Part shown: one piece after another, positions 41,110 through 51,356 of the stretch
Layout: every line of letters begins with the position of its first letter
Position numbering within the stretch: the stretch's first letter is position 1
Origin: an uncultured Methanomicrobiales archaeon
GTDB taxonomy: Archaea; Halobacteriota; Methanomicrobia; Methanomicrobiales; Methanospirillaceae
Assembly: GCA_903832665.1 (NCBI GenBank)
Contig: CAILCG010000025.1
Location: 1 to 64,000, forward strand
Length of the DNA stretch: 64,000 bases
Direction of reading: 5' to 3'
Translations under genes and position numbers: made by a program
Notes under the pieces: generated by a model
Databases searched by the model: none
What the model was told of the DNA's origin: nothing
The model's input: the letters and a program-made list of their open reading frames with translations, nothing else

Positions 41110-41854
41110 ACTTGCAAAACGGGATTTTACCGAACGCTATTCCGGTTCTGCGCTCGGATTTATGTGGTCATTTGTTTATCCACTGATTAACATCCTCATC
41201 TATATGATTATCTTTGGCAGCCTGATGGGTGCCCGGTTGCCAGGGATGTCCTCGCTTTGGGGCTATGGAGTATATCTTATTGCCGGGCTGGTCCCCTGGA
41301 CTGCGTTTGCAAATACAGTAACACGGGCATCTACAGTCTTCCTGGATAAAAAGAATATTATTGCTAAAATTCACGTTGATCTTCCCTCACTTCCACTCTA
41401 TATTGTAATATCGGAAAGCATCACATTCGTAGTCACGCTTATGATATTCCTCACGATCCTTCTGCTCTCGGGATTTTCGTTTTCGTGGTACTTGTTATTG
41501 ATACCGGTTCTGTACCTTATTCAGCAGGTATTAGGTTACGCACTTGGTTTTTTTTTCGCAATGTTTGTAGTATTTCTTCGGGATCTCAAAGAAGTTGTCA
41601 CAATCATATTTCAAATCTGGTTCTGGTTCACACCGATCGTGTACGTTTTTGACATATTGCCTTCCTTCGCCCAGCATATACTGATCCTGAATCCGATGCT
41701 CTCGGTTGTATCTGCATACCATGATATTTTCGTGTTCCAGAGATTGCCATCATTTTTTTACCTTACCCTTGTCCTTATCGGAAGTGTGTTGCTGATTGTT
41801 GTTGATTATGTAATATACAAAAAACTTGAAAAGGACATTCGGGATTTCATATGA
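41087..41854 (+). CDS. wzm: Polysaccharide ABC exporter permease (Wzm family)
   Basis: A 255-residue ABC-2 permease with six hydrophobic helices. The N-terminus NFSLILELAKRDFTERYSGSALGFMWSFVYPL is the Wzm/TagG signature. It should flip a completed lipid-linked polysaccharide across the membrane together with Wzt. The start is a TTG behind CCGGAAGGT; no ATG lies at the right place, and the first conserved residues follow immediately. Confidence 0.88.
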   Translation: MNFSLILELAKRDFTERYSGSALGFMWSFVYPLINILIYMIIFGSLMGARLPGMSSLWGYGVYLIAGLVPWTAFANTVTRASTVFLDKKNIIAKIHVDLPSLPLYIVISESITFVVTLMIFLTILLLSGFSFSWYLLLIPVLYLIQQVLGYALGFFFAMFVVFLRDLKEVVTIIFQIWFWFTPIVYVFDILPSFAQHILILNPMLSVVSAYHDIFVFQRLPSFFYLTLVLIGSVLLIVVDYVIYKKLEKDIRDFI

Positions 41855-41939
41855 TTATTTCGATGGCAATCCAAATGAAATATGAAACGTTCGCCATTAT
41901 TAATATTAAAGCGGTGAATCTACCGGAGTGTATTCATCC

Positions 41940-43199
41940 ATGATAAAAGTCGAAGGGCTCTCAAAGGAGTTCAAGCTTTACCGATCACCTGCCGACCGGC
42001 TTAAAGAAATCCTCTTCAGGAAACAATACCATAAGGATTTCGTTGCTCTTGAAAACATCTCCTTCGAGATTGCTCCCGGTCAGATACTCGGAATTATCGG
42101 GCAAAACGGCGCCGGGAAATCTACACTTTTGAAGATACTCTCCGGCATTGTGATCCCGGATAGCGGTTCCATCCAGATTGATGGGAAAGTCACGGGATTA
42201 CTTGAGCTCGGAACGGGTTTCAATGCCGAGATGACCGGTCTGGAAAATATTTACATGAACGGGACGCTTATTGGGATGACCCGGGATGAGATTGACCGTA
42301 AGAAACAGATGATTATCGATTTCTCCGAACTGGGGGAGTTCATCCATGAACCTATCAAGACCTATTCTTCTGGCATGACAATGCGGCTCGCGTTTTCTAT
42401 TGCCATTCATGCGGACCCGACATGCTTCTTGGTTGACGAGGCACTTTCGGTAGGGGATGCTTATTTCCAACAGAAGTGCATGCGGAAGATCCAAGAGTTT
42501 GGGGCGGGTGGAGGATCGATTGTGTTTGTCTCACACGATACTAATGCAGTGATGACGTTATGCGACAATGCAATATTATTGGATCATGGTAAGGTGATAT
42601 CATATGGCATTCCACGGAATATAGTTGATTTATACATATCGCGGATATGCATACAATCCCATAAAGGAGAAAAACCAGTTACTCTTGGGGATACAACAGG
42701 TCCTCTTAATAACCATATGAATATATCAACGAAAGAAATTGAATTTTGTTCCATCAGGATTCTAGATTCATCGAAAAATGTAATCACGCATGCTCATAGC
42801 GATGATGAGATTATCGTATCTTTTTCATTTCGCAGTTTACGCCATATAGAAGATCCAACATTTGGCATATTAATCCGGAACCGATACGGGGTGTCAATAT
42901 TTGGGACAAACACTCATCTTTTAAACCAAAAAAGTGATTCTCTTCTGCCAGGGAAAATGTATCAGGTATCCTATCAATTTAAAGTGCCATTACAACCGGA
43001 TGATTATTTGATTACCGTTGCCATTGATAATAAAGGAAATGCAACAAATTATTTCGATGAATATTTGCTTCGTCTTAATGATATCACAACATTAAAAGTG
43101 GGGCGCAACGAAAAACAACCACTGTATGATGGAATCACTAATTTAAATCCTACAATCGATTTTAAGGAGATTAATAATGGAGTTCCTGAGGAGTACTGA
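41940..43199 (+). CDS. wzt: Polysaccharide ABC exporter ATPase (Wzt family)
   Basis: A 419-residue protein. The ATPase (about 1-240) has Walker A GQNGAGKST, signature YSSGM and Walker B CFLVDEALSVGD, characteristic of the Wzt/TagH group. Residues about 255-419 form a beta-rich extension (EIEFCSIRILDSSKNV, FGILIRNRYGVSIFGTNT), the carbohydrate-binding domain that lets Wzt recognise the modified non-reducing end of a glycan. The next gene abuts it directly and could supply that terminal modification. An upstream GTG at 41928 is an alternative start. Confidence 0.9.
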   Translation: MIKVEGLSKEFKLYRSPADRLKEILFRKQYHKDFVALENISFEIAPGQILGIIGQNGAGKSTLLKILSGIVIPDSGSIQIDGKVTGLLELGTGFNAEMTGLENIYMNGTLIGMTRDEIDRKKQMIIDFSELGEFIHEPIKTYSSGMTMRLAFSIAIHADPTCFLVDEALSVGDAYFQQKCMRKIQEFGAGGGSIVFVSHDTNAVMTLCDNAILLDHGKVISYGIPRNIVDLYISRICIQSHKGEKPVTLGDTTGPLNNHMNISTKEIEFCSIRILDSSKNVITHAHSDDEIIVSFSFRSLRHIEDPTFGILIRNRYGVSIFGTNTHLLNQKSDSLLPGKMYQVSYQFKVPLQPDDYLITVAIDNKGNATNYFDEYLLRLNDITTLKVGRNEKQPLYDGITNLNPTIDFKEINNGVPEEY

Positions 43200-44531
43200 A
43201 TGGATGATAATACCATAGAAATCCGCGATGGCGAAATCAATTTCGAAGAGATCATGGCAAAGATCCGGGAGAATATAAGGAGGCGACAGGCCGCAGGAGA
43301 ACTTCCTCCGGATCCGGATTCACTAATCGGATCCCCTTCAAAGAACTGTTATTCGAGTGAATCTGACGATACAATTCAACGTGATCTCGCCTCTATAAAT
43401 TCTAACTGGGATATCCACAATAACAACTACTTTATCAGCTCCCATCAACCCCACATAGGGAAACTCCTCATTAAAGGACGCCAACTGGTTCATGGGGAAG
43501 TTCGCCGGTACATCGATCCAATGATATCACGTCAGACGGAATTCAATGCAAGTACCTTCAGAATTATTACAAGGATATCCCAGCAATGTGCCGAATTGGA
43601 ACAGAGTCAACAGGATTTTAAAACCGCATTTTCCTCATTTAAAGAGGAATCCAATAAAAAAATTACCGATTGTGTGACTATCGCGAAAAAGGACCTCAAC
43701 TCAGAAATCAAAATAACAATAAAAGAACGGTTTACTGAAATTGACGATTATATTCACATACGGACAAGGATTGCCCACGCACTTGAAGACCGGGTTAAAA
43801 AAGAACTTTCCCAAAAAAATAATCCCCCATTATCTACCTCAAAAGGGAATACAAATTATTTTCTTTTCGAAGAGCGATTCAGAGGTTCGCGGGATGATAT
43901 AACTCAACGACAAAGGGCATTCCTTCCCTACTTTGAAAAATGTTCCAACGTGCTTGATATCGGCTGCGGACGAGGTGAATTCCTGGAGATTCTCAGGGAT
44001 AACGGCATTGGGGGTATTGGCGTAGATAGTGAGCGGGATATGGTAGCCTACTGCCGTTCCCGCCAGTTAGCCGTAGAGCATTCGGATGCACTCACCTATC
44101 TTGAGTCACTTGAAGACAAAAGTCTTGACGGGATCTTTATCGACCAAGTTGTGGAGCATCTTGAGCCAGATTATCTTATTAGGTTACTTGCACTGTGTCA
44201 TCAGAAGATGAAATTCGGATATCATCTTGTCATTGAAACGGTGAATCCGTTATCATTTGTATCATTTGCCAACTTCTACATCGATCTGACCCATAAGAGA
44301 CCAGTTCATCCTGAGACGTTGCAATATATCATAAGTGCAGCTGGATTCCGAGAATGCGAAAAGAAATTTTTCTCACCAGTTCCTGATGAAGGCAGATTGA
44401 AAATGATTGAAGGAGCTGCTGATATGAATGAAACCGAACGGAAGAATTTTGATATATATAATCATAATGTTGGGATGCTGAATACCTTACTATTTGGCGC
44501 TCAGGATTATGCAGTAGTTGGGAAGAAGTGA
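43200..44531 (+). CDS. Coiled-coil SAM methyltransferase, WbdD-like
   Basis: A 443-residue protein. Residues 80-205 are helical and coiled-coil-like (HIGKLLIKGRQLVHGEVRRYI, then heptad-like ISQQCAELEQSQQDF). The C-terminal part is a class I methyltransferase with VLDIGCGRGE (251-260), IFIDQVVEHLEPDYL and VIETVNPLS. It begins with no gap after Wzt. Such proteins methylate the chain end of ABC-exported O-antigens and set chain length; the coiled coil acts as the ruler in WbdD. That role here is inferred from the architecture and the Wzt carbohydrate-binding domain. No kinase domain is seen. Confidence 0.8.
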   Translation: MDDNTIEIRDGEINFEEIMAKIRENIRRRQAAGELPPDPDSLIGSPSKNCYSSESDDTIQRDLASINSNWDIHNNNYFISSHQPHIGKLLIKGRQLVHGEVRRYIDPMISRQTEFNASTFRIITRISQQCAELEQSQQDFKTAFSSFKEESNKKITDCVTIAKKDLNSEIKITIKERFTEIDDYIHIRTRIAHALEDRVKKELSQKNNPPLSTSKGNTNYFLFEERFRGSRDDITQRQRAFLPYFEKCSNVLDIGCGRGEFLEILRDNGIGGIGVDSERDMVAYCRSRQLAVEHSDALTYLESLEDKSLDGIFIDQVVEHLEPDYLIRLLALCHQKMKFGYHLVIETVNPLSFVSFANFYIDLTHKRPVHPETLQYIISAAGFRECEKKFFSPVPDEGRLKMIEGAADMNETERKNFDIYNHNVGMLNTLLFGAQDYAVVGKK

Positions 44532-44605
44532 ATTTTTTGAAGTTTTTATGAGAATTCATTGAATAGGACTGAATTAAAAATTAAGATTTATTTGGATTTC
44601 AATTC

Positions 44606-45781
44606 ATGAAGATAGCATTTATCATTCCGTGGTACGGTGAAAACATTCCGGGGGGAGCAGAAACTGAGTGTAGAACAACTGCGGAAAATCTTCAGAAGGC
44701 TGGAATTGAAGTAGAAATTTTAACAACCTGTGTAAAAGAATTTTTGAGCGACTGGAATACTGATCACTTTAAAGAGGGTATGTATAAGGTCAATCAAATA
44801 CCGGTTCGCAGATTTTCTGTGAGGAAAAGAGATACTGCGCTTTTTGATTCTATCAATTATAAACTCATGCAGGGTCAAAAGATCTCACTTCAAGAAGAGG
44901 AAATTTTTATCCGCGAGATGATCAATAGCGATAGTCTTAATAATTATATTCAGGAACACGGATCGAATTACGATCTCTTGCTTTTTATCCCGTATATGTT
45001 TGGAACAACGTACTATGGATCGCAAATTCATCCGGAAAAATCGGTTCTTATACCTTGTCTCCATGAAGAAAGCTATGCACATCTTTCGATTTATAAAAAA
45101 ATGTTCAAACAAGTTGCAGCGTTAATATATCTTTCAGAACCAGAAGGGGATTTGGCAAATTGCCTTTATAAGCCAACCTGCAGACAAATTGTTTTAGGTG
45201 GGGGAATTGACAATGATTTTTCTTCTAATCCAGAACGATTTCGAGAAAAATACAAAATTTTTGGTCAATTCATCCTTTATGCAGGAAGAAAAGAATCAGG
45301 AAAAAATGTTCACCTGCTCCTGAAATTTTTTTCAAGGTTTAAGCAGGAATACTCATCGGATCTAAAATTGGTACTTATCGGAAGCGGAAACATAGGTATT
45401 CCTTCAGAATCCAGAGACCATATCATCGATTTGGGTTTTGTATCTCGTCAGGACAAATATGATGCGTATGCGGCTGCTATGATCCTCTGCCAACCGTCAG
45501 TTAACGAAAGTTTTTCCATTGTAATTATGGAGTCATGGCTATGCGGTACACCTGTACTTGTCCATGCTGATTGCGCTGTTACGAAATATCATTGCATAAA
45601 AAGTAATGGCGGACTTTATTTCAAAAATTACGACGAATTTGTGATGTGCATCAATTTTTTTCTTCAAAATCCAAAAAAATGTACTATAATGGTAAAAAAT
45701 GGCAAAAAATATGTTGAAATAAATTATACTTGGAACCGAATTGTCCAAAAATATAAGCAGTTACTATTGGAGATTGCTTGA
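44606..45781 (+). CDS. Family 4 glycosyltransferase
   Basis: A 391-residue GT-B protein: MKIAFIIPWYGENIPGGAETECRTTAENL at the acceptor half, ILYAGRKESGKNVHLLLKFF and NESFSIVIMESWLCGTPVLV at the donor half. It is closely similar in organisation to the protein at 48025-49200, so the two probably arose by duplication. The codon use is AT-rich compared with genes before 44 kb. Acceptor and donor are unknown. Confidence 0.85.
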   Translation: MKIAFIIPWYGENIPGGAETECRTTAENLQKAGIEVEILTTCVKEFLSDWNTDHFKEGMYKVNQIPVRRFSVRKRDTALFDSINYKLMQGQKISLQEEEIFIREMINSDSLNNYIQEHGSNYDLLLFIPYMFGTTYYGSQIHPEKSVLIPCLHEESYAHLSIYKKMFKQVAALIYLSEPEGDLANCLYKPTCRQIVLGGGIDNDFSSNPERFREKYKIFGQFILYAGRKESGKNVHLLLKFFSRFKQEYSSDLKLVLIGSGNIGIPSESRDHIIDLGFVSRQDKYDAYAAAMILCQPSVNESFSIVIMESWLCGTPVLVHADCAVTKYHCIKSNGGLYFKNYDEFVMCINFFLQNPKKCTIMVKNGKKYVEINYTWNRIVQKYKQLLLEIA

Positions 45782-46836
45782 TGGAGATTCATCAAATTTT
45801 ACCAGATATCACTAATGGAGATGCAATTGGCAATGAAGCACTTTTAATCCGAGATATCCTTAGGAAGTGGGGATTCCGATCTGATATTTATGCTCAACAT
45901 ATTCGATCGGGGACTGGTGCGATTCAATATGAAAATTACCAAAAAAGGTCATCGAAAAATAATATTTTAATATATCATTATTCTATTGGGTCTTGCCTTT
46001 CGGATTTTATTAAAGGGTTGCCCGATAGGATTGTGATAATATACCATAACCAAACTCCAGAAAAATATTTTTGGGGAATTAATGATCATATAGCAGAATT
46101 GTTACGTAAGGGTAAAGGGGATCTCAACGAATTCTCGAAAATTACCAGACTTGGATTGGGGGATTCGGAGTTTAACCGTCAGGAATTGCAGGAATTAGGC
46201 TTCCCCAAAACAGAGGTTTTACCCCTTATAATAGATTTTGAAAAATATTCCAGGAAAAACGAAAAAATTATCAATCACTATAATGATAAAAAAGTAAATT
46301 TGCTCTTTGTTGGGAGAATTGCACCCAATAAACGACCGGATGAGATGTTGAAAATTTTTTATTACTTTAAACATATTCATCCGAATTCACGATTATTTAT
46401 TATCGGTAGTTATGAGGGATTTGAAACATACTATCACAAATTAAAAGAACTGGTTGCACGATTATCCTTAACTGATGTCATTATTACGGGGAAAGTATGT
46501 GACCAAGATCTCAATTCCTATTATTCCCTGGCAGATGTATTCCTCTGTTTGAGCGAGCATGAAGGATTTTGCGTACCACTCGTGGAATGTATGTATTTCG
46601 ATGTCCCTATAATTGCGAATAATGTCACAGCAATTCCAGATACATTGGGTGATTCGGGTATCCTCATCAATAACAAAAATTATTGTGAGATCGCAGAATT
46701 AATTGATGTGATAATAAATAATGACGATTTAAAAATGAAAATTATCAAAAAGCAAAAAGAGAGATTAAAAACGTTTGAACTCGATAAAATTAAAAGAAAA
46801 TTAAAAGTCTATTTAAGTGAGGTGATATCGAATTGA
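45781..46836 (+). CDS. Family 4 glycosyltransferase
   Basis: About 352 residues, from an ATG sharing one base with the previous stop. It contains IIYHYSIGS, NLLFVGRIAPNKRPDEMLKIF and the donor motif EHEGFCVPLVECMYFDVPIIANN. The sequence is very AT-rich and Asn/Lys/Ile-rich. It should add one sugar during surface glycan assembly. The tight overlaps on both sides indicate one operon. Confidence 0.85.
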   Translation: MEIHQILPDITNGDAIGNEALLIRDILRKWGFRSDIYAQHIRSGTGAIQYENYQKRSSKNNILIYHYSIGSCLSDFIKGLPDRIVIIYHNQTPEKYFWGINDHIAELLRKGKGDLNEFSKITRLGLGDSEFNRQELQELGFPKTEVLPLIIDFEKYSRKNEKIINHYNDKKVNLLFVGRIAPNKRPDEMLKIFYYFKHIHPNSRLFIIGSYEGFETYYHKLKELVARLSLTDVIITGKVCDQDLNSYYSLADVFLCLSEHEGFCVPLVECMYFDVPIIANNVTAIPDTLGDSGILINNKNYCEIAELIDVIINNDDLKMKIIKKQKERLKTFELDKIKRKLKVYLSEVISN

Positions 46837-48028
46837 CTAAGAATTTAAGACTTTCTGATTCAGTTACATTAAATCAAATTGAAAAGAAATATACTAATTG
46901 TATCTTAAAGCAGGATTTTTACGATATAGATTATGCTTTAATTTGGCTAAACAATAATCAGTCGGCCATTTATATGGCAAATTACATAAAAAAATACTAA
47001 ATCCTAAAAAAGTGGTAGATATTGGATGTGGGATGGGTCAATTAGTAGAAGAATTACGAAAAAATTATATTGATGCATATGGAAGTGAATTTAGCGATGC
47101 TTTTATCAATGCATCTCCAATGAAGAAATATATTTTCAAAGATAATATTTTAGAGTTAGATCAAGTCGCTTCCGCAGAATACGATCTCGTTATTTGCATG
47201 GAAGTACTAGAACACCTTCCGCCCACATATCTCAACAAAGCAATAAACAATTTAAAAAGAATATGTAGAAATAAAATTTTGATCACGGTTCCCGCATTTG
47301 GCCCAAATAAATTCGGTTATTCTGGATTACCTCTTGCTCCGAATGAACATGACACCTGCTGGTTGGAAGATGCAAGAAAAAATATCCCATTTACAAATTT
47401 AGTCGTTGATGAAAATGATATTCCGGATTTGGGACATATTTTTTTAGCAACATATGATTGGTGGACTGAAAAATTTTTAATAAATAGACTTATTCGAGAT
47501 ATAAAATGTGAAAATGAGCGATATAAAACATATAATTTTTTAAACTATCGTTGGAACGCATTTGTTTTGAATAGATTGGATGAGGATTGTATTGATATTA
47601 AAAACCATAATTTTTTCTTCGATGGAATATTTGACCTGGAAGATTGGGGTAAAGAATATGGAAACATTCGATGGACTGAAAAAAGATTTGACATATGGCT
47701 CCATTTCACAAAACCAATTCATGAAATTGTAATAGATTTTTATTCCGGACCTAAAGAGATCGCATATGAAAGGAAATTGAAAATTATCTGTAAAAGACTT
47801 GTCGAAACAGATGAACAGCAATTACGACAACAGGAAGTGTGCATCAAATCATATTCAATTTTCCCAGATACTTGGTATAAATTAAATTTGCCCATCTCTG
47901 CTCAATCCCCAGATGTTTTAAAATTTGAATGCGAATTGGACTATACATTTATTCCGGAATATTTGATCAGAAACGGAGATAGCCGCTCTTTAGGCATCGC
48001 ACTAAAATTTTTGGGGAGTATATCTTGA
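46833..48028 (+). pseudogene. SAM-dependent methyltransferase, one-base frameshift
   Basis: The gene appears to start with a TTG at 46833 behind GAGGTGAT and overlaps the previous stop. The first frame reads LTKNLRLSDSVTLNQIEKKY to SAIYMANYIKKY and stops. The correct continuation is in another frame: HKKILNPKKVVDIGCGMGQLVEEL, with LVICMEVLEHLPPTYL and VPAFGPNKFGYSG, running to 48028. One A added to the A3 run at 46979-46981 gives YMAKLHKKILNPKK. The C-terminal third (about residues 240-390) is an additional domain of unknown role. Without repair, only a fragment starting at 47012 is readable and lacks the N-terminal helices. Confidence 0.72.
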
Positions 48029-49200
48029 AAATTGCGTTTATTGTGCAGAGATATGGTATTGAAGTGGCCGGCGGTTCTGAGGCCCTGTGCAGACAAGTAG
48101 CTGAACGATTGGCAAAATTTCATAAAATTGAAGTGCTTACAACATGTGCGAAAGATTATATCACCTGGAGAAATGAATACGCCGAAGGCGTCGAAGAGAT
48201 AGATAACGTCCTTGTCCGTCGATTTAAGGTTGATACAGAACGAGATCTAAAGAAATTTAATACATTCACTCAGACATTATTCAATGAATCCCATACAGAA
48301 CTGGATGAACTTAAATGGATAGAAGACCAAGGGCCATATGTCCCGGGGATATTGGAATTTTTAAAGTCGCACAAAAATGATTATGATCTGTTTGTTTTTT
48401 TTACGTATAGGTATTACCCTAGTTTTTTTGGGTTACCCCTAGTATCTGAAAAGAGCATTCTGGTTCCAACTGCTGAAGATGAGCCAACATTAAACCTGGG
48501 TGTCAACAAAGTATTTTTTTGCCTACCCAAAGCGGTCATTTACCTTTCAGAAGAAGAGAAGCAAATAATTATCAGGCTATTCAAAAATCAAAACACGCTA
48601 AATGACGTTATTGGAATGGGTTTAACAATTCCGCAAGATGTAGAGGGAGATCGATTTAAAAAAAAGTATCATTTATCTTCCGATTTCATTTTGTACATTG
48701 GGAGAATAGATGGTAATAAAGGCTGTAGCTATTTGTTTGAGTATTTTGTAAAATACAAAAAAGAGAATCCGTCAAACCTAAAACTTGTGTTAATTGGTAA
48801 AGCGGTAATGGAAATACCAAAAAATCCAGATATCATTCACTTGGGGTTTCTGTCGGAAATCGATAAATTCGAAGGTATTAAGGCAGCGAAAATACTAATC
48901 ATGCCCTCTGAATTTGAAAGTTATTCGATAGTATTAACGGAAGCCTGGGCATTAGGAACACCTACGCTTGTGAATGAAAGATGTGCAGTCCTCAAGGGAC
49001 ATTGCCTAAGGAGCAATGCCGGGTTGTATTATATTGATTACAATGAATTTATTGAGTGCATTAATCTCCTTGTATCCAATAACAAACTTCGAGAAAGATT
49101 AGGGGAAAATGGTAAAGCATACGTTGAAGCTAATTACAACTGGAATCGCGTGGAAGGAAAATATTTGGCATTGTTTGAAAAGGTCCAGATGGTCTCTTAG
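48025..49200 (+). CDS. Family 4 glycosyltransferase
   Basis: A 391-residue GT-B enzyme with MKIAFIVQRYGIEVAGGSEALCRQVAERL, ILYIGRIDGNKGCSYLFEYF and ESYSIVLTEAWALGTPTLVNERCAV. The start is a TTG that overlaps the stop of the preceding methyltransferase, behind GGGGAG. It is a paralogue of the enzyme at 44606-45781. It ends the plus-strand glycan operon. Confidence 0.85.
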   Translation: MKIAFIVQRYGIEVAGGSEALCRQVAERLAKFHKIEVLTTCAKDYITWRNEYAEGVEEIDNVLVRRFKVDTERDLKKFNTFTQTLFNESHTELDELKWIEDQGPYVPGILEFLKSHKNDYDLFVFFTYRYYPSFFGLPLVSEKSILVPTAEDEPTLNLGVNKVFFCLPKAVIYLSEEEKQIIIRLFKNQNTLNDVIGMGLTIPQDVEGDRFKKKYHLSSDFILYIGRIDGNKGCSYLFEYFVKYKKENPSNLKLVLIGKAVMEIPKNPDIIHLGFLSEIDKFEGIKAAKILIMPSEFESYSIVLTEAWALGTPTLVNERCAVLKGHCLRSNAGLYYIDYNEFIECINLLVSNNKLRERLGENGKAYVEANYNWNRVEGKYLALFEKVQMVS

Positions 49201-49291
49201 ATCTATTGCCCATTTCCTCTTTGTTTCTAATCACAATTGGATAGGGGTATCTTCACTTTTTACTGCACTTCGTATACACTACCCACTTATA

Positions 49292-50744
49292 TTATACATT
49301 TTTAGAGATTACAATTTTCGAAAAAGCGTATCCTAAATATCTTGTATCTCCATTTCCTGGTTGTTGTGGAGATAATTTTGCATCAAATGATAAAATATGC
49401 TTTCCTTTAGTTAAATTAATATTATTTATTTCACAATACTTATTTGGGCAGGTCATAATTTTTTTACCATCCTTTAATATTGATAAATTATTTTCTGGAT
49501 TCAATGGAGAGAAGTTCAATTTCACATTAATAGATTCCTCATTATTGCAACCAATTTCTATTGAAGGAGTATCGTTTTTTTCACCACTCCACCTCGATAG
49601 GGTATTTTGATTTGATTCAATATCATACCACCCATTATAGAATGAGATATTACACGAACTGTTTTTCTCCAAAGAATATATACGATTTATTGGTATAATA
49701 TCACTGGATTTAGTGAAATTCAATAATGATAATATATCTGATTTTTTTCCCTGTAATGTCCATTCACCAATTTGAGATGAAGCTGCATAATATGATGGAT
49801 ATTTAAGATACAATTTATATTTATCGAAAAGAAAATAAAAAATCCACATCTGATTCCAATGTGTTGATTCTTGAATGTTTATAGAAGTCACATTATCAAA
49901 ATTATCAATTTTTCCAAGATCGATTACATCTTCGCTAACGAATTCTACCCCATTATTACTTGTCGAAATCATTACAATTGCTGATATAATATTCCCTGTC
50001 AGTAATAATCCGAGTAATCCAAGTACAATTATTTTTTTTTCTTGTGTCTTCTTTGGAAATATTTAACTGAAAATTTTTAAAATAATACAAACTGGATATC
50101 AGAATTATGGGCAGAAAGTACGTAATTAGCTTATACGCTTTGTAGCCCTCTCCTGTGAAAGAAAGAGACAATTCCTCTTTTGATATTAAATAAATATAAA
50201 AAATGAGTACGAATAGTAAATTAGATGCTGAAAAGAAGAACAATTTTTTATTATCATTATAAAGAGATTTCATCGAATATAAACACATGACCAAAATAAT
50301 AACAGATAAAATGAATCTCGGAATTAATGAAATTTGTTCCATCCCGATATTATATCCCACAAGTCCAAAAATCCAGTCCGGTGATAAAAATGGAATACTC
50401 CAACCGACTGAAACGGCATTTATATAAAGAAACTTCTCAAAGAAATGAATAATCGAAATTGGATATAAAAATATACTAAAAAAAATGACAACAAAAAAAA
50501 GAACCGATGAAAGATAGAACAATTCGTTTTTTAAACGAGTAACACTGTTTCCTGCAATTATACACATAACCAGAAAAACTAATAATGGGACAATAAACAG
50601 TGGAACTAATGGTTCATAAATTGCTATCAATCCGAGAGAAAGGATAATTGCAAATGGCAAATATTGTAAAAAAGACCTAATTGACTCATGATCGAATAAA
50701 ATTGGATAATAGATTACTAAGGAGATTGCCAAAAAAAATCCCAT
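49292..50744 (-). pseudogene. Polytopic membrane protein, frameshifted and N-terminally truncated
   Basis: The first frame (50744 to about 50040) has about eight transmembrane helices. The second (to 49292) begins inside a helix, KKIIVLGLLGLLLTGNIISAIVM, and continues with an extracellular beta-rich domain rich in Asn and Ser. Removing one base from the T9 run at 50032-50040 joins them. The protein resembles archaeal multi-helix proteins of surface glycan loci with an extracytoplasmic tail, but no catalytic DxD or other family motif is visible. Translation begins abruptly in a helix with no usual N-terminal region, suggesting the front of the gene is lost. Confidence 0.6.
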
Positions 50745-50759
50745 TCCTAAGCGTCACCA

Positions 50760-50818
50760 AGTTCAATATTTATCAGTTCAATATTTATCAGTTCGATATT
50801 TATCAGTTCGATATTTTT
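50760..50818. repeat. 15-base tandem repeat, about four copies
   Basis: The unit AGTTC(A/G)ATATTTATC is repeated at 50760, 50775, 50790 and 50805, the last copy being degenerate. The period is a multiple of three; read on the plus strand it encodes FNIYQ/FDIYQ. It lies at the 5' edge of the truncated membrane gene. Confidence 0.9.
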
Positions 50819-51356
50819 CGTAATTGGATTTATACACTGAATTTGACCCCATGCCAGATCACAATGCACAAAATATTCAGATAATTTTCGCAGAGAAAAA
50901 AATTGCAAGCGATCTCCGGCAAAAAATTTTTAATCGACCCCTTACCCCCTGCTCACTTTTTTTTAATCGAACCTTGGCTTCAGGTTCCAAACAGTCTCGC
51001 TGGAGAAAATAATTTGTTGTCAGTTGTACATCCGCGCCGCGGATAATTATCCGTGCCACGGTTTGTTAACTGACACCCTCGTACCCTGATTAAAATTTTT
51101 CAGGCAAGGTCTGCCTTGAAAATTTTCGCTAAAAAAAAGAAAAACAGGGTCCCGCTCAGAGACTCCTGAGCAGGGTTTGATCACCACCATTGATCAGATG
51201 CAATGCGGCAGTTACGAAAAATGATCGAAAAGTAAACTCCCCATGGTAAAGTATCCAGTTCCATTTGCCGGAGGTTTTTATAAAAAAAAGAAGGGGAGGT
51301 GAATTCCCGGGGGCGCCGGCCGTACACAAAATAAGTGGAGGTATTCTTCCAGCTCC
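50819..51356. other. Intergenic region at the end of the glycan locus
   Basis: About 540 bases without a credible gene, marking the return from AT-rich glycan DNA to ordinary composition. A CGCGCCGCGG run (51030-51039) stands out against its surroundings. A short inverted repeat with GAGACTCCTGAGCAGGG and poly-A tracts is present. Open frames here are not protein-like. Confidence 0.4.
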
